64,000 nt of DNA from Flavobacterium xanthum (GTDB lineage Bacteria; Bacteroidota; Bacteroidia; Flavobacteriales; Flavobacteriaceae), in NCBI RefSeq assembly GCF_900142695.1, contig NZ_FRBU01000020.1:1-64000 (forward strand), given 5' to 3'. The notes beneath the pieces are model-generated. The model did not search any database. It had not been told where the DNA came from and worked only from the letters and a program-made list of their open reading frames with translations. A program made the translations under genes and the position numbers. The stretch's first letter is position 1; each line of letters opens with the position of its first letter. Below are positions 17,847-25,905 of this stretch, one piece after another.

Positions 17847-18446
17847 TTATATAATCTTCTCTTCTTCAAACAATAATTTTATGTTTTCATAGGAATTTTT
17901 GAGCGCTTCCTTGATTTGTTCTGGATTCATCCAAGCCACTTTATCAATTCCTTCGTCCAATTGCCCTTGAGGCGTCCCTTCAAAATTAGATTGCATTTCG
18001 AACCAATGTGTAATTTTTAGTTTGTACTTGCCGTTACGTCTAAAAACGTGATAGGTTTTTTGCAGTTTATGAGAGATGGTCAAGCCATTGACACCGGTTT
18101 CTTCCTCTACTTCACGCATCGCAGTATCTTCAATTTCTTCTCCTTTTTCGATACCACCTTTGGGCAAATCCCATCTCCCATTTCGAAAAATGAACAATAC
18201 CTCCCCTTTTTTGTTATATACCAAGCCGCCTCCAGCTTTGCAAACAGGAATTTTAGCTTTTAAAGTCTTCATAATCAAGCTTTCATCAGGATGATACAAG
18301 TAGGCCTTATTAATTTTATTTTGAAAGATTTTTACTATAAGTTGCTCTATGTCAATACTTTCTAATAAAAATAATTGAAAATCTGTCTCCTTGGAGATGT
18401 GATTTGTCAAAAAAAGTGGTTTGTCGTTAACAAAAACTTTATACAT
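17847..18446 (-). CDS. NUDIX hydrolase
   Basis: The NUDIX box is complete (GGIEKGEEIEDTAMREVEEE followed by TG, residues about 98-118). An N-terminal ~65-residue extension precedes the domain and includes a strand resembling that of longer Bacteroidetes NUDIX proteins. Such enzymes hydrolyse nucleoside diphosphates linked to another moiety; the substrate cannot be assigned. It is divergent from pyrE, and only 7 bp separate the two start codons, so its promoter must lie inside the first codons of pyrE. A near-consensus element TATCTTTA is present there at 18465-18472 on the minus strand. Confidence 0.9.
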   Translation of the reverse strand: MYKVFVNDKPLFLTNHISKETDFQLFLLESIDIEQLIVKIFQNKINKAYLYHPDESLIMKTLKAKIPVCKAGGGLVYNKKGEVLFIFRNGRWDLPKGGIEKGEEIEDTAMREVEEETGVNGLTISHKLQKTYHVFRRNGKYKLKITHWFEMQSNFEGTPQGQLDEGIDKVAWMNPEQIKEALKNSYENIKLLFEEEKII

Positions 18447-18449
18447 TTG
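18421..18449 (+). promoter_or_regulatory. Predicted -33/-7 promoter of pyrE inside the NUDIX gene
   Basis: TTG (18421-18423), an 18-bp spacer and TACATTTG (18442-18449) match the Bacteroidetes TTG-N17-23-TAnnTTTG layout. The pyrE ATG begins only 4 bp after the -7 element, so a transcript from here would be leaderless or nearly so. Confidence 0.55.
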
Positions 18450-18453
18450 TACT

Positions 18454-19101
18454 ATGATTTTTAATAAAGATACAGCCGAAAAAACAGCCGAATTTCTTTT
18501 GCAAATAAATGCAATTAAATTGAATCCAAGAAATCCTTTTACATGGGCTTCTGGATGGAAATCGCCTATTTATTGTGATAACCGATTAATCCTCTCATTT
18601 CCAGCCGTAAGAAATTATGTTCGGGACGAATTTTCTAAAAATATTGAGAAACAATTTGGTAAACCAGATGTTATTGCCGGTGTGGCCACTGGAGCAATAG
18701 GAATTGGGATGTTAGTAGCGGAGAGCATGGGATTGCCCTTTGTTTACGTTCGTCCCGAGCCAAAAAAACATGGAAGGTTAAATCAAGTGGAAGGTTTTTT
18801 GCAAAAAGGGCAAAATGTAGTCGTTGTGGAAGATTTGATTAGTACAGGGAACAGCAGTTTACTAGCTGTGGAAGCGCTACGCGCCGCTGGAGCTAATGTA
18901 AAGGGCATGGTTGCCATATTCACCTATGGCTTTGCTGTTGCGGAAGAAAATTTTAAAACGGCCCATCTGGATTTATTTACCTTAAGTAACTATCAAAATT
19001 TATTGAATTTGGCTGTTGCCAAAAGATATATTTCGGAGGAAGAAGAACTGACTTTAAGAGAATGGAACGGGAGTCCGTCCACTTGGACTATTGAAGTTTA
19101 A
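18454..19101 (+). CDS. pyrE: Orotate phosphoribosyltransferase
   Basis: PyrE joins orotate to PRPP to make orotidine monophosphate in pyrimidine synthesis. The PRPP-binding motif VVVVEDLISTGNS is present, as are the N-terminal NPFTWASGWKSPIYCDNR and the flexible-loop segment EPKKHGRLNQVEG. The start at 18454 (MIFNKDTAEKTAEF) is the family-typical N-terminus. A longer frame from 18421 would add residues encoded by the promoter and is rejected. The result is 215 residues. It is followed closely by the SRPBCC gene. Confidence 0.95.
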   Translation: MIFNKDTAEKTAEFLLQINAIKLNPRNPFTWASGWKSPIYCDNRLILSFPAVRNYVRDEFSKNIEKQFGKPDVIAGVATGAIGIGMLVAESMGLPFVYVRPEPKKHGRLNQVEGFLQKGQNVVVVEDLISTGNSSLLAVEALRAAGANVKGMVAIFTYGFAVAEENFKTAHLDLFTLSNYQNLLNLAVAKRYISEEEELTLREWNGSPSTWTIEV

Positions 19102-19127
19102 CAATTAAAATTAATACTATAAAAACA

Positions 19128-19520
19128 ATGAACTTAGAAAGTCCAAAAGTAACAGTTCAAAAATCAGCTCAAAAATTATTTGATTTGTTGAGTGATGTGA
19201 AAAATTTTGAAAAATTAATGCCCGAAAACATTGCCAAATTCGAAGTTATCGGTGACGATGCTTTCATATTTGGACTAAAAGGAATGCCAGAAATAAAATT
19301 AAAAATGAAGGAGAAAGTTGCTCCCACAAAAATAGTTTTGGGTGCAGCAAGCGATAAGCTTCCATTTACTTTGATTGCTAACATAACTGATATTTCAGAA
19401 AATTCAAGTGATGTAAAACTTGATTTTGAAGGCGATTTCAATCCCATGATGGCGATGATGATAAAAGGACCCATTGGGAAATTTATTGAAACATTAGCGA
19501 GCAATATGAATAAATTGTAA
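19128..19520 (+). CDS. SRPBCC/START-like family protein
   Basis: This is a small single-domain protein of 130 residues. It has the alternating strand pattern and C-terminal long helix (GPIGKFIETLASNM) of the SRPBCC ligand-binding fold, here in the polyketide-cyclase-like subgroup common in Bacteroidetes. It has no signal peptide. It lies 26 bp after pyrE and is probably cotranscribed. No ligand or role can be assigned from sequence. Confidence 0.78.
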   Translation: MNLESPKVTVQKSAQKLFDLLSDVKNFEKLMPENIAKFEVIGDDAFIFGLKGMPEIKLKMKEKVAPTKIVLGAASDKLPFTLIANITDISENSSDVKLDFEGDFNPMMAMMIKGPIGKFIETLASNMNKL

Positions 19521-19557
19521 ATTTAATTTTCAAATAATAACAATAAAATAATCTTAT

Positions 19558-19593
19558 AAAAGTCTTTTGGTGTAAACTGAAAGGCTTTTTTTT
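19558..19593 (+). terminator. Terminator of pyrE-SRPBCC unit
   Basis: Stem AAAGTCTTT / AAAGGCTTT (with a G-U pair), loop GGTGTAAACT and a run of eight T. Confidence 0.75.
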
Positions 19594-19756
19594 ATATAAA
19601 AAAAACACTAATTGTCATTTTATCGACTATTTAGGTTCGTTATGGAAAAAAAAATCCAACATTTATTTAATATTAGTAAATTACTGATTATTAATTAGTT
19701 ATTAACAATTTTAAATCTAGTTGGCCCCATAACCAGAGCTAAAAATCCTCAAAATT

Positions 19757-22174
19757 ATGCCAATTACTGACCCCCAACTAAAAAGCAACGATTGCGGAAT
19801 TAGCGCAATTAAAACCATATTTAATATATACGAAAAAAATATTTCTCGAAAATACATCGAGCAGCATGTTCCATTGGAGGAAAAAGGTTCCCGAATATCA
19901 GATATAAAAAATTTCTTAAATTCTAATGGATTTACAGCACAATTGAAGTTGTTTGACATCAATCACATCATCGGGAATGAAGCGAATTTACAAGAATTAT
20001 TCCCGTTTATTCTTCCCATTAACAGTAAAAATGGTTTGCATTATGTAGTGATTAATGAACTCAAAAATAGACAGCTAAAAATTTATGATCCCACTAAAGG
20101 GAGTCAATATTTTTTATCCTTACAAGAAATTAAAAGAAAATCACATTTTAATAAAAATCACTGGGATTTAACTGATACTGAAGAAAAAATAATAGCGATC
20201 TGCACTCAAGATTTAGCAGAATACCATCTTAATTTTCACAACGTATTGATTGAAAATGGTCACGCATTACTGTTTAACAAACTCACTTATTTTAAATATT
20301 TAAAGGAGAATTTTGGATTTAAAGATTCAGAGGCAGAACGAAACTTCCTTAAAGACTTGTTGAAAAATCAAGAAATTTCAGCTGTACCCAATAATTTTAA
20401 AATATTAGAATTTGAAAAAGGAAGAATCAAAAACAATTCTCCTTTGATTTTAGTGGTGAAAGAAGATGAGAACCAAAAAGAGGCTCAGGAATTCATTCCT
20501 GAGGAAAACACCAGCAGTTTATATTGGCAACTATTCAATCAATTGGGTGAATACAAAAAGCTTTGGTATATCTACATATTTGCAGCTATGTTTTCAGCTG
20601 CAACAGCACAATTTGCAGTTTTTACTAATCAAATTATGATTGATAATGTCCTGCCTACGTATAATTTAAATACCTTAGTTTTATTCGCAATCGGACTTGG
20701 CATCTATAAAGTCTTTGACATTTTTACTACTGTTTACAAAAATTTTGTAGGGATTCATTTAGGGAATGCTTTAGACCGGTATTTTTTATTTTCTTTCGAT
20801 AAAAAAATCAACAATTCTTCACTGTCTTATATTCATTCCTACAAGAAAGGCGATTTGATGGAGCGGGTTAGTGATTCGTTAAAGCTAAAAAGCTTTTTCA
20901 TGAAATTCTTTACTAGTATTTTAGTCGATGTCAGTGTATCGTTATACTCCCTGTGCATTTTGTTTTTTATAGACAAAACTTTAACATTGATTGTTTTAGG
21001 CGTCATGATATTATTTTTTCTTTGGTTCAAATTTATTACTCCTTATTTAAAACAAAATGAAAGGCTCCGCTACATGCGCAAAGCTGATTTTCTATCAAAA
21101 ATGATGGAAAAAGTAGATGGCATACAAGTGATTAAAAGCTTTAAAATCGAACGGTTTCATACCAACAAAATCTTTTTAAGCATCAATGAATATCTTAAAA
21201 TCCAGCTTAGAAACGGCTATATAGATTTATTAAACAAAATTGTTGTGGCGCTAATTGTCATTGTTTCAACTATTTTCATCATCTTATTTTTGACTAAATC
21301 AGCTATTGAAACCCAAATAATAACGCTAGGACAAATCGTAACTTTTATTACGCTCTCTTCAAAAATATTTTCTTCTTTGAAAGGGATTTTAGATGATAAC
21401 ATGACACTCCAAGAGAATGAAGTCATTTTAAAACGATATTTAGATTTTGATGAACAAACCAAAAAAATATCAAAAAAAGGAATTCGGGATTTCAGTATTG
21501 AAAAAATCGAACTACAGAATCTAAATTACGGCTACTTACCAGATGAATTTATACTAAAAGATATCAATTTAAAAATCAGAAAAGGCGAAAAAATAAAAAT
21601 TGAAGGACAAAACGGTTCTGGAAAATCAACCTTCAGTAAAGTGCTAACCACCTTATACCATCCTACTTCTGGTTCGATTTTAATTAATGAAAGAGAAAAA
21701 AAATTCTATAATGATGATGCTATGCGAGATAAAATTTTGCTAGTGACCAATGAAGATACTTTATTCAATGATACCATTCAAAACAACATTATTTTAGGAA
21801 AGGACATTTCAGTCATCGCTATTTTAGATATGGCAAAAAAGATCAATTTTTATGATTATATCGCCTCAAAAGATGATGGACTGGATTTTATAATCAATGA
21901 AAACGGAAAAAATCTTTCTACTGGACAGCGTAAAAAAATCCTCCTACTTCGCGCTTTGTTTGCTGAGGCTGAGCTCATTATTTTAGATGAAGTATTATCA
22001 GGAATGGATCTAGAATCAAGGAATAAAGTAGAAACCATGATCGATGAAGACCAAGCCAGAACCTACATCATCATATCACATGAACCAATAACCAACATCA
22101 ATTTTAATAAAAAATATAAAATAACTAATGGAGAACTCTTTATACTACAACACGAAGTCAATCCGGTTTATTAA
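19757..22174 (+). CDS. C39-peptidase ABC transporter (bacteriocin/peptide exporter type)
   Basis: The N-terminal C39 peptidase domain (residues 1 to about 130) has its catalytic Cys in QLKSNDCGISAIK (C13), with His in GLHYVVI and Asp in IYDPTKGS. A transmembrane domain covers about residues 265-560. A nucleotide-binding domain follows, with Walker A GQNGSGKST, signature LSTGQRKK and Walker B LIILDEVLS. Such proteins cut double-glycine leader peptides and export the product across the inner membrane. The next two genes encode the adaptor and outer-membrane channel, so this is a complete type I system. No double-glycine precursor was found nearby. Confidence 0.9.
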   Translation: MPITDPQLKSNDCGISAIKTIFNIYEKNISRKYIEQHVPLEEKGSRISDIKNFLNSNGFTAQLKLFDINHIIGNEANLQELFPFILPINSKNGLHYVVINELKNRQLKIYDPTKGSQYFLSLQEIKRKSHFNKNHWDLTDTEEKIIAICTQDLAEYHLNFHNVLIENGHALLFNKLTYFKYLKENFGFKDSEAERNFLKDLLKNQEISAVPNNFKILEFEKGRIKNNSPLILVVKEDENQKEAQEFIPEENTSSLYWQLFNQLGEYKKLWYIYIFAAMFSAATAQFAVFTNQIMIDNVLPTYNLNTLVLFAIGLGIYKVFDIFTTVYKNFVGIHLGNALDRYFLFSFDKKINNSSLSYIHSYKKGDLMERVSDSLKLKSFFMKFFTSILVDVSVSLYSLCILFFIDKTLTLIVLGVMILFFLWFKFITPYLKQNERLRYMRKADFLSKMMEKVDGIQVIKSFKIERFHTNKIFLSINEYLKIQLRNGYIDLLNKIVVALIVIVSTIFIILFLTKSAIETQIITLGQIVTFITLSSKIFSSLKGILDDNMTLQENEVILKRYLDFDEQTKKISKKGIRDFSIEKIELQNLNYGYLPDEFILKDINLKIRKGEKIKIEGQNGSGKSTFSKVLTTLYHPTSGSILINEREKKFYNDDAMRDKILLVTNEDTLFNDTIQNNIILGKDISVIAILDMAKKINFYDYIASKDDGLDFIINENGKNLSTGQRKKILLLRALFAEAELIILDEVLSGMDLESRNKVETMIDEDQARTYIIISHEPITNINFNKKYKITNGELFILQHEVNPVY

Positions 22175-23357
22175 AATTTTAAACAGGTTTTTAGTGGCAT
22201 TCCTTATCATCACAGTAATTTTAATTTTTACCATTAAAATGAATGACACAGTGAGTTTTAAAGAAGGCCAAATCTTTTCTGACACACCACAACTAAAAAT
22301 CAATGCCCCCAATGAAGCTAAAGTCATCAAAGTTTTGGTAAAAGAGGGAGAGGAAATTAAAAAAGGAGATACGCTCTTCCTACTTGAAAACAAAAAAACC
22401 AGATCCGATTTTGAAATCATAAATACGGATGTTACTGGTATGAAGCATAAAATAAATATTATAAAAAAATTGATTCATAATACTCAAAATCGTAAAAATT
22501 CTTTAAAACAATTATTAAATATCCAATCTAATATTTACCAAACAGATCGTAAAAAAGTCGAGCAAGAAATCACATCCTTGAATAGTAAAATCAATCTATC
22601 ATCGCAACAAACGTCGATTCTAACCGATAAATTTCAAACTGATTCCGTATTATACGCTAAAGGTGCCATATCAAAATACGAATTGATTGAAACTAAAAAC
22701 AAAAATCTCGATGATAAGAAAGGACAAGTAGATATTAAGTCAAGTTACGAAGTGAAAAATTATGATTTTGAAAATTTGTCCAATAATTATCAAAAAACAA
22801 ATAATGATTTACTTCGCAATATAATTGATGTAGAAAACCAAATTCATAATTATCAGCAAGACATTATAGAACTAGAAACCCTTATCAAGGATGGAAAATC
22901 CAATCTGATTTACATTTCAGACGAGTTAGGAAAACTGCTAATAATTGCGCCCATAAACGGCACTATATCGACTCTTTTTAACGCACGACAAAATCTTGAA
23001 ATCGTAAATAAAGGCGATATTCTTACCATTATTGCGCCTAAAAAAGAGGCCTTTTATGCCAAGGTAATTTTAGATGAGAAGGACCTTGCTTATATTAAAA
23101 AGGGACAAGAAATAAACTTAAAACTGGATGCGTACAACTACTACCGTTTTGGAGCTGTTAAAGGAAAAATCACCTACGTATCGGCTTCGGATGTAGAGAA
23201 AACCTTTTATTGTTTAGCAACTATTCAAAAATACAATCCAAATATTAATCTTAAAGCGGGCTACAAACTGAAAGGAGAAGTAATTATCGAAAAAATGAAA
23301 CTGTATCAATACATCATGAAAAAACTATTTAATAAAATAGACTCTAATTTGAATTAA
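22128..23357 (+). CDS. HlyD-family periplasmic adaptor protein
   Basis: One membrane span near residues 17-35 is followed by a biotinyl-lipoyl-like hairpin half (EAKVIKVLVKEGEEIKKGD), a long coiled coil (about residues 100-260) and the second half with the beta-barrel. This is the membrane-fusion protein layout that links an inner-membrane ABC exporter to a TolC channel. Its start overlaps the end of the C39-ABC gene by 47 bp, and TolC follows after 5 bp, so all three form one operon. The length of 409 residues is normal. Confidence 0.9.
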   Translation: MENSLYYNTKSIRFIKILNRFLVAFLIITVILIFTIKMNDTVSFKEGQIFSDTPQLKINAPNEAKVIKVLVKEGEEIKKGDTLFLLENKKTRSDFEIINTDVTGMKHKINIIKKLIHNTQNRKNSLKQLLNIQSNIYQTDRKKVEQEITSLNSKINLSSQQTSILTDKFQTDSVLYAKGAISKYELIETKNKNLDDKKGQVDIKSSYEVKNYDFENLSNNYQKTNNDLLRNIIDVENQIHNYQQDIIELETLIKDGKSNLIYISDELGKLLIIAPINGTISTLFNARQNLEIVNKGDILTIIAPKKEAFYAKVILDEKDLAYIKKGQEINLKLDAYNYYRFGAVKGKITYVSASDVEKTFYCLATIQKYNPNINLKAGYKLKGEVIIEKMKLYQYIMKKLFNKIDSNLN

Positions 23358-23362
23358 CTGCC

Positions 23363-24679
23363 ATGAAAACCAGACTTAGTGTTATTGTACTTTTTCTCTT
23401 CTCAAATGTAATTTTGGGACAAGATTATTTGTCCTTTACCAACTGTCTAGAGTTAGCATTACAAAATAATCTAGCACTAAAAAATGCGCATCTAAGCAGG
23501 GAAATAAGCAATTACAAATACAGATCTAGTTATGGGAAATTTTTACCCTTTGTAAATGGAACGGTTGAAAACAAAAAATCCTGGGGTAGAGAAATAGATC
23601 CAGACACTAATTTATTTGTCAATAAAAAAATTGAAAATTATTCAGGAGACCTTGAAGCTGAGTATAATTTATTTTCTGGCTTTTCGACTATAAACACCAT
23701 TAAATCAGCAAAGCAAGACGTAAAAATAAACGATGCCAATATTCAAAAAATAGAAAATGAAATTACCATCAATTTGGCTCAGAAATACATTACGATTTTA
23801 TACCTGCAGGAAATTATTATTTCGAATCAGGAACAAATTAAATCAAGTGAAGAACAATTGGAGTTAGCCGTTTTAAAGTACGAATCTGGTGTAATTAGTG
23901 AGAGCGAAGTGTTTAAAATTAAATCCCAAAAAGCAACGGAAGAATTGACTTTATTAACGAATCAAAATCATTTAACGGACAATTTAATCAGTATCAAACA
24001 ATTAATGAATATTCCTTTAGAAAGTGATATCACTTTAGTTAAGCTTGATTTAGAAATGAATGTCGCTATTGAAATGAATGAAGATCAATACTATTTAACG
24101 AAAAGAGCAGTCGAAATACATCCTTCTTATTTGATGCAAATCATAAAGGTACAACAAATGCAAACTGAAATTTCAATTGCTAAAGCCTCCTTATACCCTT
24201 CCTTAAGTATGCGGTTTATGATTGGAACTAATTACAATATTAAAGAGCCTTTGGTTCCCTTCCAGGAGCAGTTTGATACTAATTTATCAAAAGGACTTCG
24301 ATTAAATTTAACAATTCCTATTTTTAGCCAATTTGAGAATTTCGCCAAAATAAAAATAAGTAAACTCAATTATAATCAATCCATAGCCGAAACTCAAATA
24401 GAACAGAACCGACTTTCCAAAGAAATATTAAAAGCAATAACTGACACCAAAACAGCAATTAAAAAAAAGGAATCCGCTACCATTGCCTTTGAATTTTCGA
24501 GAAAAAGCTATGAAGCTGACTTATTAAAATTTGGACTAGGAAAAATCAATATCAATGAACTAAACGTTACTAAAATGAATTTTAACAATGCCCAAGCAGA
24601 GCTAATTACCTCTAAATATGAATTAATGTATAATTATGCCCTCATCAAATTTTATTTAGGGGAGAATTTTAGTCTATAA
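23363..24679 (+). CDS. TolC-family outer-membrane efflux protein
   Basis: A signal peptide (residues 1-19, ending VILGQD) precedes two copies of the outer-membrane efflux protein repeat with long alpha-helical heptads. An example is LAQKYITILYLQEIIISNQ, with a matching helix in the second half. The length of 438 residues is typical. It completes the three-component type I exporter with the two upstream genes. It ends 10 bp from the convergent birA gene, with no hairpin in between. Confidence 0.9.
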   Translation: MKTRLSVIVLFLFSNVILGQDYLSFTNCLELALQNNLALKNAHLSREISNYKYRSSYGKFLPFVNGTVENKKSWGREIDPDTNLFVNKKIENYSGDLEAEYNLFSGFSTINTIKSAKQDVKINDANIQKIENEITINLAQKYITILYLQEIIISNQEQIKSSEEQLELAVLKYESGVISESEVFKIKSQKATEELTLLTNQNHLTDNLISIKQLMNIPLESDITLVKLDLEMNVAIEMNEDQYYLTKRAVEIHPSYLMQIIKVQQMQTEISIAKASLYPSLSMRFMIGTNYNIKEPLVPFQEQFDTNLSKGLRLNLTIPIFSQFENFAKIKISKLNYNQSIAETQIEQNRLSKEILKAITDTKTAIKKKESATIAFEFSRKSYEADLLKFGLGKININELNVTKMNFNNAQAELITSKYELMYNYALIKFYLGENFSL

Positions 24680-24689
24680 AAATAGAATT

Positions 24690-25418
24690 TTAGTACAACA
24701 TTTGAATTTCTTTAATGTCAAATGCTACAACTGAATCATCTTCTAGCATAATTTGCAATTTACCAATATCTGAAACACCTTGAATAATTCCCATAAAATT
24801 GGTGCCATTTTGAGCTGAAAAAGCCATTGGAATTCCCTTTTTGTACAAATTATTGATGTAGCTGTCCCATAGAGTAGTGGGAAACTGTTTCCACAATTCG
24901 ATCTTTTGTTCTATTCCAGTACCAATTAGCATGAGAAGCTCTTCTGGTTCGAATGTTGCTCCAGAAATAACCGCTAACGAGGAAGCTTTTGGTAAATTTT
25001 CAAAATTAGTTTGATTCACATTGAGTCCCAACCCTACTACAGAAATAATCGTTCCGTCACTTTTGATACTATTTTCTATCAAAATGCCACCTATTTTTTT
25101 GTTGTATGACATTATGTCGTTCGGCCATTTAATACTAAGATCAGGAATCTTCATCGTTTCTAATACTTCAATTACAGCAAGAGAAACGGCTACATTTAGA
25201 TTGAATATCTGACAAATATCAGACAAAAAATCTTTGACCAAAATACTCATTATTAAGTTTTTACTCGCCTCAGAAGCCCAAACGGCGCCCATTTGACCCT
25301 TTCCTTTTGTTTGACTCTCTGCAGTCACAACCGTGAAGTTCTCCAGGTCCTGTTTACTAGATAAGCCTTTAAGGAATGCGTTTGTAGAATCTATGGCATC
25401 GAGTTTGATAACTTTCAT
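24690..25418 (-). CDS. birA: Biotin--[acetyl-CoA-carboxylase] ligase
   Basis: This enzyme activates biotin with ATP and attaches it to the biotin carrier protein. Catalytic-domain motifs include TAESQTKGKGQMGAVW (the GRGRxGRxW-type loop) and KWPNDIMSYNKKIGGILIE. There is no N-terminal helix-turn-helix, so it is a group I (non-repressor) ligase. The C-terminal beta domain is present, giving 242 residues. It is divergent from rsfS. Confidence 0.93.
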   Translation of the reverse strand: MKVIKLDAIDSTNAFLKGLSSKQDLENFTVVTAESQTKGKGQMGAVWASEASKNLIMSILVKDFLSDICQIFNLNVAVSLAVIEVLETMKIPDLSIKWPNDIMSYNKKIGGILIENSIKSDGTIISVVGLGLNVNQTNFENLPKASSLAVISGATFEPEELLMLIGTGIEQKIELWKQFPTTLWDSYINNLYKKGIPMAFSAQNGTNFMGIIQGVSDIGKLQIMLEDDSVVAFDIKEIQMLY

Positions 25419-25514
25419 TTTACGTTTTTTTGTGGAACAGAATTTAATATTGTGTTAAGGTTCAAAAATAATCACAAAAAATGGTAACTTTACAAACTTA
25501 TATAAAAATAATTC

Positions 25515-25886
25515 ATGGCGAAAAAGACTATAAATAATGACGTCCTATTGGCGAATATCATTAAGGGAATAGAAGAAGTAAAAGGTAATGATATTACAAT
25601 ACTAGATTTAAGAGAGATAGATACGGCAGTTTGCGACTATTTCATTATTTGCAACGGTAATTCAAATACACAAGTTAACGCCATCGTAAACTCCATCCAA
25701 AAAACAGTTTCAAAAGAATTGAAAGACAAGCCATGGCATGTTGAAGGAACGGATAATGCAGAATGGGTATTAATGGACTATGTAAATATTGTTGTACATG
25801 TATTTCAAAAACACATTAGAGAATATTACAACATCGAAAGTTTGTGGGGCGATGCTAAAATAACAACCATAGAAAATAAATACTAA
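25515..25886 (+). CDS. rsfS: Ribosomal silencing factor RsfS
   Basis: RsfS binds ribosomal protein uL14 and blocks subunit joining when nutrients are scarce. The conserved ILDLREIDTAVCDYFIICNG segment (family: D..d..cDyfVI..g.s..q..a) and PWHVEGTDNAEWVLMDY identify it. The length of 123 residues is standard. It lies 19 bp before ftsH, and the rsfS-ftsH order is characteristic of Bacteroidetes. A near-consensus -7 element TAACTTTA lies at 25486-25493. Confidence 0.93.
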   Translation: MAKKTINNDVLLANIIKGIEEVKGNDITILDLREIDTAVCDYFIICNGNSNTQVNAIVNSIQKTVSKELKDKPWHVEGTDNAEWVLMDYVNIVVHVFQKHIREYYNIESLWGDAKITTIENKY

Positions 25887-25905
25887 AGACACATAATCCG
25901 TAGTA

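Noticed and set aside
19641..19697. An 18-codon frame (MEKKIQHLFN...) upstream of the C39 exporter as a possible peptide precursor.
   Set aside because: It has no double-glycine site and no core peptide after a leader.
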